In this document: piece after piece, positions 37,110 through 46,093 of the stretch
Layout of the letters: each line of letters opens with the position of its first letter
Position numbering within the stretch: position 1 is the stretch's first letter
Origin: Clostridia bacterium
GTDB taxonomy: Bacteria > Bacillota_A > Clostridia > Oscillospirales > Acutalibacteraceae
Direction of reading: 5' to 3'
Length of the DNA: 64,000 nt
Assembly: GCA_017549665.1 (NCBI GenBank)
Contig: JAFYUD010000220.1
Coordinates: 15,814-79,813, forward strand
Program-made: the position numbers and the translations under genes
The notes under the pieces: model-generated
What the model saw: only the letters and a program-made list of their open reading frames with translations
Database searches by the model: none
What the model was told of the DNA's origin: nothing

Positions 37110-38515
37110 TAATTATTTACCTCACTACCGGAATTATTTTCAGTGACTGATGAGTCGGCAAATATTTTAGGAAGAATATGCACATCATTGAAAATACAAC
37201 CCTCAACCGAAGTTCCTGACTGGTTAAGCATATCAATCATATCATTAATTTCGGGAACAGGAGCTACATCCTGTCTTACAACAATCAGAGCAGCATCGAT
37301 ATTTGGAGAAATGATTTCAGCATCTGAAACAAGAGATGTAGGTGATGTATCAAAGATAACAATATCAAATTGTTCTTTTATTGCATCAACAAAATGTTCA
37401 AATCTTTTTGTGGACAACATTTCTGAACTGTTGCTGTATTTATGTTTTGAACACATAATATAAAGACCTGTTTTGTGTTCTTTAAAAATTGCATTATTTA
37501 TTGATGTATTACCTCTGAGAACTTCTCCGAGCCCTAATGATTCTTCAGGATCAACAGCATCAGAAAAGAATTTGAAAATAGCTGGTTTTCTGAGGTCAGC
37601 ATCAACAAGGAGTGTTTTTCTGCCGAGTTTAGACATAGCAAGAGCGAGATTGACTGCTGCAGTTGATTTACCTTCATTTTCACCGCAACTTGTAATCATC
37701 AGAGTTTTGATGTTTTTTGATTTGATATAGTAATCAAGTTTTAAAGCAGCAATTCTGAAAGTTTCTGAAAATCTGTAATTAATCAGAATATTGGTTATCA
37801 TCAGAGGTTCTTTTGAATGTGTGAGTTTTAATCTTGATTTGATAGTTTTATTTTTATTTTCGTGATAAATAACTGAAAACAATTTTGCGTCAAGCATTGA
37901 GTTGACATCAGATTCATTTTTAACTGTATCACGAAAATATGAGGTTGCGATAATAAAAAATAACACAACAGTAATCATTCCAAGAGGAATGATCTTATCA
38001 AACTGACCATATGAAATCGGATTCGACGGATATGACGGAACAACAGGAGGCGCTATAATATTTATAATCATATTATTGAAATTATAGTCTGTAATTTCAT
38101 TATAATTATCAATGATAGCATTAAGTGTCACATAAGCATCAATAGGATTTGAACTTGTGTATGACATTGAAATCAGATTTGTTTCTGATATCTGTTCAGC
38201 TGTGATTATACCGTCAACAGTATTTCCTGTAATATCACTGAGTTTTTCTCTGAAATATGTGCTTTGGAACATTTCCTGAAAAGCTGATGCAGCTTCAATA
38301 GTTTTATTTAAACTTGAGAATGAGTAAAGCCCTGAATCTGTAGCTGCAATAGATATTGTTGTAGTACATTTGAATTCCGCTTTATATGTAAAATCAAAAT
38401 AGGCTCGTACGCCGAGAAAACCTGTTACAGCTGCAAGAAATATAATCCAGAGGTTTCTTATAATATCTCTGATTATTGTATAAAAATTAACATAATCAAA
38501 TCTTAATTCACGCAT
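37109..38515 (-). CDS. Wzz/BY-kinase fusion with complete catalytic motifs
   Basis: 468 residues. TM1 near 20-40, a Wzz domain, TM2 before residue 200, then the bacterial tyrosine kinase domain with Walker A (CGENEGKSTAAVNLA), Walker A' (LLVDADLRKP) and Walker B (IVIFDTSPT). The C-terminus (ILPKIFADSSVTENNSGSEVNN) has no Tyr at all, so there is no autophosphorylation cluster. In Firmicutes the Wzz and kinase parts are usually separate proteins (CapA/CapB); here both are fused, and in two copies. It overlaps both neighbours by 1 base, so it is translated as a unit with them. It probably phosphorylates the Tyr-rich tail of the downstream protein; that is inference. Confidence 0.88.
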   Translation of the reverse strand: MRELRFDYVNFYTIIRDIIRNLWIIFLAAVTGFLGVRAYFDFTYKAEFKCTTTISIAATDSGLYSFSSLNKTIEAASAFQEMFQSTYFREKLSDITGNTVDGIITAEQISETNLISMSYTSSNPIDAYVTLNAIIDNYNEITDYNFNNMIINIIAPPVVPSYPSNPISYGQFDKIIPLGMITVVLFFIIATSYFRDTVKNESDVNSMLDAKLFSVIYHENKNKTIKSRLKLTHSKEPLMITNILINYRFSETFRIAALKLDYYIKSKNIKTLMITSCGENEGKSTAAVNLALAMSKLGRKTLLVDADLRKPAIFKFFSDAVDPEESLGLGEVLRGNTSINNAIFKEHKTGLYIMCSKHKYSNSSEMLSTKRFEHFVDAIKEQFDIVIFDTSPTSLVSDAEIISPNIDAALIVVRQDVAPVPEINDMIDMLNQSGTSVEGCIFNDVHILPKIFADSSVTENNSGSEVNN

Positions 38516-39372
38516 TAATTATCACCTCTGACAGCTACTGCAAGATTTGCTTCTGCAAGAATTTCCGGCTCAGCATTGGATGTTCTTTTTTCAACTCTCT
38601 GAACACGGTAAGTTATATAATAAACACCGGGTTTATCATAGTTGACATTGTTTTTTATATCAAACAAATAATCATAATTATCCCTGTAATCTTCATCAAA
38701 AAATTCAGAAGGATAAGATTTGACGTATTTCATAGGATCGATTTTAGTATCAGAATCAGTATATACAAGATATGTTGACAAATCAATTGAATATCTGTAT
38801 CTGGAAGAATAAACATAGGTATTAAGTGTTATTTCAGATGTAACACCTTTTGATGTTGTAACCCTGTATTTCACAGGATAAACACCCGGTAAAGATAGAT
38901 CAAGCTGAGAATCCGTAACAACAATTCTGTTAGAAATATCACCATCCAACAAGTCGGATGCTTTTATTCCGTTAAGGAGATCAATTCTTGTTGCACCCGT
39001 ATAATACACCTGTTGAGAATTTGCACTGAATACAGGATTACTGTAATCTGTATAAACAATATCTTTTTCAAGTTTTGATACATTATTATCTGAGTCTGCA
39101 ACAGCAAAAGTAATTTTTGCGTTATTTTTTCCGATAAAAGAAGAAATAGATTCAATAATTACTTTATCAGATAAATCACCGTCTTTAGAATCAAATGCAG
39201 TTACATATTTTAAAATTTCCTGTTCGTCGGAATTAACTGAAATTGAGATAATATCTGTATCGCATTTTATCTGAGGTGAATTATAATCAGGTTTGTTTGT
39301 AACTCTGATATATAATGTAAATAAAATTATTAAAATAAATAAAATTGAAAAAAGTACTTTTAGAAATCTCAT
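38515..39372 (-). CDS. Membrane-anchored protein with DUF5011-like Ig domains
   Basis: 285 residues. One N-terminal transmembrane helix, then two beta-rich repeats with the DUF5011/HYR-type pattern: YVTAFDSKDGDLSDKVII and then IKASDLLDGDISNRIVVT, followed by LPGVYPVKYRVTTSKG. A third, weaker copy closes with KPGVYYITYRVQRV. Such domains occur in extracellular adhesive or binding proteins. Its place between the CpsB phosphatase and the BY-kinases, with a 1-base overlap into the latter, suggests a periplasm-side accessory of polysaccharide export or attachment. Function unknown. Confidence 0.72.
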   Translation of the reverse strand: MRFLKVLFSILFILIILFTLYIRVTNKPDYNSPQIKCDTDIISISVNSDEQEILKYVTAFDSKDGDLSDKVIIESISSFIGKNNAKITFAVADSDNNVSKLEKDIVYTDYSNPVFSANSQQVYYTGATRIDLLNGIKASDLLDGDISNRIVVTDSQLDLSLPGVYPVKYRVTTSKGVTSEITLNTYVYSSRYRYSIDLSTYLVYTDSDTKIDPMKYVKSYPSEFFDEDYRDNYDYLFDIKNNVNYDKPGVYYITYRVQRVEKRTSNAEPEILAEANLAVAVRGDN

Positions 39373-39431
39373 TTTATTTATCTCCTTCTAAATATTCAAA
39401 TTCAATAATATTCGTTTTGCATTATCATGTG

Positions 39432-40115
39432 TCATTCAGAAACTTTATCAAGCGGATATCTGTCAAGCAGCCATTCATAAATATCACTCATATCAGCATT
39501 TCGATTACTCGGACTATGACAATCAGAAGAAATAACGTGCACAAAATTATCTTCAAGCATTCTGATTGCAAGTTTCTGTGCTTTTTCACCATATTTATTA
39601 AGCGGACTTCCCTTATTGATCTGAAATTTACATCCGATATCAATCAAATCATATAACAGATGATATGAATCTGAAAAAAAAGTGTATCGTTCAGGATGTG
39701 CAATCAACGGAATATATCCGAATGACAACAATTGTTTGCAATAGCTTAAAACATTTTCAATTTTTTCATCAAATGTAAATTCTGTAAGGATATAACGAGA
39801 ACCATTAATTGTTATTAATTCATTGTTAAAATGCAATTGAGGAATATTTGAATCAGCAAGAAGTTCAGAACCGAGAAAAACAGTTGCTGGAATTTTTTTC
39901 TCAGAAATCACATTTTTTAATTTTTTATATTTATCAATAATAATTTTTTTGTTGACATCTCGATATCCCTGATAATTATTATTGAAATGAGGTGTTGCAG
40001 TGAGAATTGTAGTTCCGCTTTTAACAGCCTGTGATATCAATTCAAGAGCTTCGATATATGAATCCGCACCATCATCAACCTGCGGCAATATATGACAATG
40101 TAAATCAATAAACAT
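39432..40115 (-). CDS. cpsB: CpsB-type protein-tyrosine phosphatase (PHP family)
   Basis: 227 residues. A metal-dependent phosphotyrosine phosphatase that reverses BY-kinase phosphorylation in capsule systems. PHP motifs: DLHCHILPQVDDGA, ATPHF, the GSELL Glu, IAHPERY and SSDCHS. First gene of the leftward operon, followed by the DUF5011-like protein and the two Wzz/kinase genes. It forms the phosphatase half of the kinase-phosphatase switch. Confidence 0.93.
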   Translation of the reverse strand: MFIDLHCHILPQVDDGADSYIEALELISQAVKSGTTILTATPHFNNNYQGYRDVNKKIIIDKYKKLKNVISEKKIPATVFLGSELLADSNIPQLHFNNELITINGSRYILTEFTFDEKIENVLSYCKQLLSFGYIPLIAHPERYTFFSDSYHLLYDLIDIGCKFQINKGSPLNKYGEKAQKLAIRMLEDNFVHVISSDCHSPSNRNADMSDIYEWLLDRYPLDKVSE

Positions 40116-40146
40116 AATATCGCCCTTTACATAAAAATACGATTAT

Positions 40147-40175
40147 ATTTTACAGCATTAAATTCATTTCGTCAA
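40147..40175 (-). promoter_or_regulatory. Promoter of the cpsB-kinase operon
   Basis: Minus strand: TTGACG (40170-40175), a 17-bp spacer and TAAAAT (40147-40152). Confidence 0.65.
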
Positions 40176-40209
40176 GATAAAATATATATTTATTAATAAA
40201 ATAGTATTA

Positions 40210-40238
40210 TTGACTTTTTCAAACTATAATGTTATTAT
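40210..40238 (+). promoter_or_regulatory. Promoter of the polysaccharide synthesis operon
   Basis: TTGACT (40210-40215), a 17-bp spacer and TATTAT (40233-40238). It is divergent from the cpsB promoter; a 12-bp palindrome TTTATTAATAAA (40189-40200) lies between them. Confidence 0.65.
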
Positions 40239-40289
40239 AATCATTAATATATTATATTATGTCAAATAATAAGAAAGGTAATTTGTATC

Positions 40290-42179
40290 ATGGATACATT
40301 AAAGAAAGAATCACTTTTTTACAACTTAAAATCTTTCTTTTTGGGTGTAGCAGATGTTATACTTATAAATTTTGTTTCTTTTTTTACATTGTTAGTCAGA
40401 TTTGAATTCAATCTTTCACAACTCATCGATTCACAGTTTCTGTTTAATATCTTCAAATTTTCACCTCTTACAACACTTATTACAGTAATAGTTTTTATTG
40501 CATTTAAATTATACCGAGGTATCTGGAAATATGCCGGCGTTGATGAATTCATAACCATTGCTGCTGCTTGTATGTGTTCAACAGCAATCAATACTGTTAT
40601 TCTGGTGATATTAAGATTTACGATCGCACTTAATTTCCCTAAAAGTTATCCTCTGATTTATTTCATATTCCTTCTCGGTGCAATTACATCTTTGAGATTT
40701 TCCTATCGTTTTGCTGGAAAAGTTAAAACAAATATAAAACAGTCAAACAAGCTTGATCGTGTAATGGTAATAGGTGCAGGAAGATCCGGAGCAAGTGTAC
40801 TCAGAGAAATGCAGACAAGTCCTCATTCACGAGGAAAAGTTATCTGTATGCTTGATAATGATTCAAAAAAAATCGGAAAATATATTCACGGAGTTAAAGT
40901 TGTAAACAATTGTGAACATATTCCTGAAATGGCGGAAAAATACAAAATTGATATAATTATCCTTGCAATTCCTTCTGCAACAAATTCAGAAAAGCGTGCA
41001 ATTATTGACGAATGTCAGAAAACAAAATGTACACTTAATATTGTCCCGTCAATAACTCAGCTTACTAATGGTGAAGTACGACTTGAGCAGATAAGAAATG
41101 TTGAGATTGAAGACCTTCTCGGCAGAGACAGCATAAAAGTAGATATGTCTGAAATTAAAGAGTTCATTTCAGAAAAGACTGTTCTGGTTACCGGTGGCGG
41201 TGGCTCAATCGGTAGTGAATTATGCCGTCAGATTGCAAAATATCAGCCAAAAAAACTTGTTATCTTTGATATTTATGAAAACAGTGCCTATTCAATTCAA
41301 CAGGAACTCAGAGCAAAACATCCTGAACTTAATCTTGATGTAATAATTGGGTCTGTCCGTGATATTCACAGAGTCGATAAACTTTTTGAAACCTACAAAC
41401 CTGATATTGTATATCATGCCGCCGCACATAAGCATGTCCCTCTTATGGAAGATTCACCCAATGAGGCAATTAAAAACAATGTTTTCGGCACATATAATGT
41501 TGCAAATTCTGCAAACAAGTATGGTGTTTCAACATTCGTACTGATTTCCACAGACAAAGCTGTTAATCCTACAAACATAATGGGTGCATCAAAACGACTT
41601 TGCGAAATGATTATTGAATGTTTCGCTAAAATATCAGAAACACGCTTTGTTGCCGTTCGTTTCGGCAATGTACTCGGCTCAAACGGAAGCGTAATTCCGC
41701 TTTTCAAAAAACAAATAGCCCGCGGAGGCCCTGTAACTGTTACACATAAAGATATAATACGTTATTTTATGACAATTCCCGAAGCAGTTTCTCTTGTTCT
41801 TCAGGCAGGTTATTATGCAAACGGCGGTGAAATATTTGTTCTTGATATGGGTCAGCCGGTCAAAATCGATGATCTTGCAAGACGAATGATAAAACTTTCA
41901 GGCTTTGAGCCCGATATTGATATCAAAATCGAATACACAGGCCTCAGACCGGGTGAAAAACTATACGAAGAACTTCTTATGTCTGAAGAAGGTCTAAAGA
42001 AAACTAAAAATGATTTAATTTTCATAGGCAAGCTCTCAGATGTAAATGCAGACGAATTCTTCACCCAACTGGCTTATCTCAGAGATGAATGCTATACGGA
42101 CGGATCAAACATCCGCAAATCTGTAAAAAAACTTGTTCCTACATATCATCCTGAAAATGAAGGTGTTTCTATTGTATAA
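40290..42179 (+). CDS. Membrane nucleotide-sugar 4,6-dehydratase (FlaA1/PglF/CapD type)
   Basis: 629 residues. Four N-terminal transmembrane helices, a Rossmann-like CoA-binding-type domain (VMVIGAGRSGASVL) and a C-terminal extended SDR domain with the NAD motif TGGGGSIGSELCRQI. The catalytic region has ISTDKAVNPTNIMGASKR, where Met replaces the usual Tyr of YxxxK, as in PglF-type UDP-HexNAc 4,6-dehydratases. It makes a 4-keto-6-deoxy-HexNAc, probably the first sugar of the repeat unit. The next gene, the sugar-phosphate transferase, overlaps its end by 8 bases, which suggests that this sugar is handed straight to the initiating transferase. No aminotransferase is present here. Confidence 0.93.
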   Translation: MDTLKKESLFYNLKSFFLGVADVILINFVSFFTLLVRFEFNLSQLIDSQFLFNIFKFSPLTTLITVIVFIAFKLYRGIWKYAGVDEFITIAAACMCSTAINTVILVILRFTIALNFPKSYPLIYFIFLLGAITSLRFSYRFAGKVKTNIKQSNKLDRVMVIGAGRSGASVLREMQTSPHSRGKVICMLDNDSKKIGKYIHGVKVVNNCEHIPEMAEKYKIDIIILAIPSATNSEKRAIIDECQKTKCTLNIVPSITQLTNGEVRLEQIRNVEIEDLLGRDSIKVDMSEIKEFISEKTVLVTGGGGSIGSELCRQIAKYQPKKLVIFDIYENSAYSIQQELRAKHPELNLDVIIGSVRDIHRVDKLFETYKPDIVYHAAAHKHVPLMEDSPNEAIKNNVFGTYNVANSANKYGVSTFVLISTDKAVNPTNIMGASKRLCEMIIECFAKISETRFVAVRFGNVLGSNGSVIPLFKKQIARGGPVTVTHKDIIRYFMTIPEAVSLVLQAGYYANGGEIFVLDMGQPVKIDDLARRMIKLSGFEPDIDIKIEYTGLRPGEKLYEELLMSEEGLKKTKNDLIFIGKLSDVNADEFFTQLAYLRDECYTDGSNIRKSVKKLVPTYHPENEGVSIV

Positions 42180-42783
42180 AATTATTAAGCGAATTATTGA
42201 TTTTTTAGTTTCACTGTTTGCAATAACTATACTGTCCCCTGTCCTTATTATCACAGCCATAGCTGTTAAAACCGATTCAAAAGGACCTGTTTTATTTGTA
42301 CAAAAACGCGTAGGTAAAGATAAAAATCTTTTTAATATGTACAAGTTCCGTTCTATGAGAACAGACACACCTCATGATATGCCTACGCATCTTCTTAATA
42401 ATCCGGATGCTTTTATTACAAAAACAGGTAAATTCCTCAGAAAATCAAGTCTTGATGAACTCCCCCAGCTTTTCAATATCCTTAAAGGTGATATGTCTAT
42501 TGTTGGTCCCCGCCCCGCACTCTGGAATCAGGATGATCTTATTGCCGAGCGCGATAAATATGGCGCTAATGACATAAGACCAGGTCTTACCGGCTGGGCT
42601 CAGGTAAACGGCAGAGATGAACTTGAAATAGATGTCAAAGCTAAGTTCGACGGTGAATACGTAGAAAGAATGAGTCTTCCTTTTGATATAAAATGTATCA
42701 TAAATACAGCACTTCAGGTTATAAAACACGAAGGTGTTGTTGAAGGCGGAACAGGAACTCTCGAAAAATCAGGTAAGGATTAA
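42172..42783 (+). CDS. Initiating polyprenyl-phosphate sugar-1-phosphate transferase
   Basis: 203 residues, the PglC/EpsL size class of monotopic phosphoglycosyl transferases. One N-terminal hydrophobic helix, then KRVGKDKNLFNMYKFRSM, SLDELPQLFNILKGDMSIVGPRP (catalytic Asp-Glu) and RPGLTGWAQVNGRDE. It transfers a sugar phosphate to undecaprenyl phosphate at the inner membrane face, starting the lipid-linked repeat unit. The start is a TTG at 42172 with GAAGGTG six bases upstream; an ATG at 42157 has no ribosome binding site and would lie deeper in the upstream gene. Confidence 0.92.
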   Translation: MYKIIKRIIDFLVSLFAITILSPVLIITAIAVKTDSKGPVLFVQKRVGKDKNLFNMYKFRSMRTDTPHDMPTHLLNNPDAFITKTGKFLRKSSLDELPQLFNILKGDMSIVGPRPALWNQDDLIAERDKYGANDIRPGLTGWAQVNGRDELEIDVKAKFDGEYVERMSLPFDIKCIINTALQVIKHEGVVEGGTGTLEKSGKD

Positions 42784-42787
42784 TTAT

Positions 42788-43867
42788 ATGTCTAAAATTT
42801 TCATTGCAACAAATCATTCATACATGCTTTATCGATTCAGAAAAGAACTTATTGCAGAATTACTTAAAGATAATTCTGTTACATTAAGTATGCCTTTTGT
42901 CGGTCATGAAAAAGATTTTGAAGCAATGGGATGCAAATGCATTAATACTGAAATCGACCGCAGAGGTATTAATCCAAAAAATGATTTAAAACTTCTGCTT
43001 ACTTATTTCAGGCAGATAAAAAGTGAAAAACCCGATAAAATTATTACATATTCAATAAAACCTAACATTTATTGTGGTTTTGTTGCATCATTATTCAGAA
43101 TTCCTTATTTTATAAATGTTCAGGGCCTTGGAACTGCATTTCAAAGCAAAAAATTAGCTCCTGTTGTTACTGCTATGTATAAAGCAGCCACAAGAAAAGC
43201 GAAAACTGTATTTTTTGAAAATACAGCCAACGCTCAGGAATTCATTGACAGAAAAATATTAAAAAAAGAACAGATTACTGTTCTTAATGGTGCCGGGATT
43301 AATCTTGATACCTTTAAATTCTACGAATATCCTGATGATTCCGTCATAAAATTCCTTTATCTTGGCAGAATTATGAAAGAAAAAGGTATTGACGAACTTT
43401 TTGATGCTTTCTCAAAGCTTAAAAATGAGTTCGGCGATAAAGTTTCTCTTGATATTGTCGGTTTTTTTGAAGACGAATATAAAGAAATTATTGATAGTCT
43501 TTCAGAGAAAAAAATTATTAATTTCCACGGTTTTCAGACTGACACTATCCCCTATTATCATAATTGTAGCTGTGTTGTACTACCCTCTTATCACGAAGGT
43601 TTATCAAATGTGCTTCTTGAGGCCTCTGCAACAGGCAGACCTGTTATCACATCGGATATTCCCGGTTGTAAAGAAACCGTTGATAATAAAAAGACAGGTT
43701 ATTTAGTGAATGTAAAAGATTCTGATGACCTTTATGATAAAATGAAAAAGTTTGTTCTGCTTTCTGCTGAAGAAAAATCAATAATGGGCAAAAATGCAAG
43801 AACAAAAATGGAAAATGAATTTGACAAAAAACAGGTTGTAAAAAATACAATCGATAAAATTATTTAA
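42788..43867 (+). CDS. Glycosyltransferase family 4
   Basis: 359 residues, GT-B fold. The C-terminal donor domain shows FLYLGRIMKEKGIDELFDAF, VVLPSYHEGLSNVLLEASATGRPVI (the E-x7-E motif) and SDIPGCKETVD. The N-terminal acceptor domain resembles CapM/PglA-like transferases that add the second sugar. AAGGA precedes the ATG at 42788. Codon use is like the host genes. Confidence 0.92.
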   Translation: MSKIFIATNHSYMLYRFRKELIAELLKDNSVTLSMPFVGHEKDFEAMGCKCINTEIDRRGINPKNDLKLLLTYFRQIKSEKPDKIITYSIKPNIYCGFVASLFRIPYFINVQGLGTAFQSKKLAPVVTAMYKAATRKAKTVFFENTANAQEFIDRKILKKEQITVLNGAGINLDTFKFYEYPDDSVIKFLYLGRIMKEKGIDELFDAFSKLKNEFGDKVSLDIVGFFEDEYKEIIDSLSEKKIINFHGFQTDTIPYYHNCSCVVLPSYHEGLSNVLLEASATGRPVITSDIPGCKETVDNKKTGYLVNVKDSDDLYDKMKKFVLLSAEEKSIMGKNARTKMENEFDKKQVVKNTIDKII

Positions 43868-43882
43868 GCGAGTGAACTTTTA

Positions 43883-44983
43883 ATGACAACCGGTAAATAT
43901 ATATTCACCTTAATATGGCCGGCTGTTGTCGCATTACTCTACAATATGACCGGAGCAAAAAAAGTACCTATCCGTGTTCTTGGTAAAAACGAACCCAGAG
44001 TCGGATGGGGTTGGGTATTATTACTCGCTATTCCATTAATTATTGTTGCAGCACAACGAGGTTATTTTGCTGATACAACAGCTTATATTATTTCTTTCAG
44101 AAATATGCCAGATTCATTATCAGAAATCGTTAGTTACATGCAGACTGTTCAAAAAGATGAATTATTCTCTTTTGTATCTGTTTTAATAAAAGTATTTATT
44201 ACAAAAAATTATGAAGTATATCTTGGAATTCTTGCGACCTTTCAGATGCTTGTCCTTGCCAAGATTTACAGAAAATACTCAACTGACTTTTTTATGAGTA
44301 TGTTTCTGTTTGTTGCATCAACTGATTATATTTCATGGATGTTTAATGGCTTGAGACAATTTACAGCTGTATGTATAATTCTTCTAGCATTTAATTTTAT
44401 ACTGACTAAGAAGTATTTATTTGCAATTCTTATTATTCTGTTTGCTTCATTTTTTCACGGTTCTGCTCTTCTTGTTATTCCATTTATATTTATCGTACAA
44501 GGCAAAGCCTGGAATAAAAAAACTCTTCTGTTCTTATTTGGAGTCATAATTGCTGTTGCTTTTGTTGATCAGTTTACAAATATACTTGACTCTGCATTAG
44601 CTGATACACAATATAAAAATGTTGTATCAGACTGGACACAAGGTCACGATGACGGTACAAATATTTTCAGAGTTCTTGTTTATTCTGTTCCGGCAATTAT
44701 TTCACTCTACGGTAAACATACTATAGATAAAGCTGATAACAGATTGATTAATATTTGTACAAATATGTCAATTGCTTCAGCCGGTATTTATGTTGTTTCA
44801 ATGTTTACCAGCGGTATATATATCGGAAGATTACCGATTTATTTCTCTTTGTTTAGTTATATATTATTGCCGTGGGAAATTTCTCATATTTTTAGCAAAA
44901 ACTCAAGCAAACTAATTTCTTTCATTCTATATGTCTGTTATATTGGATTCTTTTGTTATTCATTATTTATTACATGGGGGTAA
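43883..44983 (+). CDS. EpsG-family polysaccharide polymerase
   Basis: 366 residues with about ten transmembrane helices. Family marks are AAQRGYFADTTAYIISF, WMFNGLRQFTAVCIILLAF and FFHGSALLVIPF, as in EpsG of Bacillus subtilis and related Wzy-type polymerases. It joins lipid-linked repeat units outside the membrane. Gln codons are mixed CAA/CAG, a transition towards the AT-richer cassette downstream. Confidence 0.88.
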   Translation: MTTGKYIFTLIWPAVVALLYNMTGAKKVPIRVLGKNEPRVGWGWVLLLAIPLIIVAAQRGYFADTTAYIISFRNMPDSLSEIVSYMQTVQKDELFSFVSVLIKVFITKNYEVYLGILATFQMLVLAKIYRKYSTDFFMSMFLFVASTDYISWMFNGLRQFTAVCIILLAFNFILTKKYLFAILIILFASFFHGSALLVIPFIFIVQGKAWNKKTLLFLFGVIIAVAFVDQFTNILDSALADTQYKNVVSDWTQGHDDGTNIFRVLVYSVPAIISLYGKHTIDKADNRLINICTNMSIASAGIYVVSMFTSGIYIGRLPIYFSLFSYILLPWEISHIFSKNSSKLISFILYVCYIGFFCYSLFITWG

Positions 44984-44992
44984 GAATTTCTT

Positions 44993-46093
44993 ATGAGTCA
45001 ACCATTAAGAGTTTTACATATTGTTACTTACATGGGACGCGGTGGACTCGAAACCATGATTATGAACTATTACAGGAATATTGACCGTTCAAAAGTTCAA
45101 TTTGATTTTCTTGTACACAGAGATTTTAAAGCTGATTATGACGATGAAATTGAAAGTCTTGGAGGAAGAATTTATCGTATCAGTCAATTAAATCCATTTT
45201 CAATTTCTTATTATAAAGAACTGAATAAATTCTTTTCTGAAAATCGATACAAAATTGTTCATTGTCATTTAGATTGCATGAGTGCAATTCCTCTTTCTGT
45301 TGCAAAGAAATTCAATATACCTGTAAGAATTGCCCATTCACATACATCCTATCAAGATAAAAATTTTAAATTTATTATCAAAGCATTTGCTAAAAATTTT
45401 ATTCACAAATATGCTACAAAATTATTTGCTTGCAGCGAGATTGCAGGAAAATGGATGTTTGGAAATCATAATTATGAGATTTTTAACAATGCAATCGATA
45501 CAAAAAAATATATATATAATCAAAATATACAATCAAAAGTAAAAAGTCAGTTTAATTTAAATAATAATTTTATCATAGGTCATGTTGGCAGGTTTAACCC
45601 TCCTAAAAACCATAATTTTCTTATTGACATTTTCTTTGAAGTATATAAAAAAGATAATACTGCAAAATTAGTTTTAGTTGGCAGTGGGGATCTTCAAAAA
45701 AACATTGAAAATAAAGTTAAAAATTATGGTATAACAAATAATGTGCTGTTTTTAGGCTCACGTGATGATGTTCATGAAATTCTTCAAGCATTTGATGTGT
45801 TTGTTTTTCCTTCATTATATGAAGGTTTTCCGGTAACATCTGTTGAAGCTCAAGCAGCAGGATTATCAGCTGTCTTATCTGATGCAATTACAAAAGAATG
45901 CAAAATAAATGATAATGTAAAATTTTTATCATTAAACGATGCACCAAAAAAATGGGCAGATGAAATTTTAAAATTTAAGGATTATAGAAAAGTTTCATGT
46001 TCAGAAAAAATTTTAAAAGCTGGTTATGATATAATCGAAAAATCAAAATGGCTTGAAAACTATTATTTGGAAATGGATAATTATAATGAATAA
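44993..46093 (+). CDS. Glycosyltransferase family 4 (EpsF-like)
   Basis: 366 residues, GT-B fold. The N-terminus has VLHIVTYMGRGGLETMIMNYYR, the donor site VFPSLYEGFPVTSVEAQAAGL. AHSHTSYQDKN is the typical acceptor-domain His block. First gene of the segment with CAA-biased Gln codons. GTAAGAA-type spacing leaves only a weak ribosome binding site. The sugar specificity cannot be read from sequence. Confidence 0.9.
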   Translation: MSQPLRVLHIVTYMGRGGLETMIMNYYRNIDRSKVQFDFLVHRDFKADYDDEIESLGGRIYRISQLNPFSISYYKELNKFFSENRYKIVHCHLDCMSAIPLSVAKKFNIPVRIAHSHTSYQDKNFKFIIKAFAKNFIHKYATKLFACSEIAGKWMFGNHNYEIFNNAIDTKKYIYNQNIQSKVKSQFNLNNNFIIGHVGRFNPPKNHNFLIDIFFEVYKKDNTAKLVLVGSGDLQKNIENKVKNYGITNNVLFLGSRDDVHEILQAFDVFVFPSLYEGFPVTSVEAQAAGLSAVLSDAITKECKINDNVKFLSLNDAPKKWADEILKFKDYRKVSCSEKILKAGYDIIEKSKWLENYYLEMDNYNE

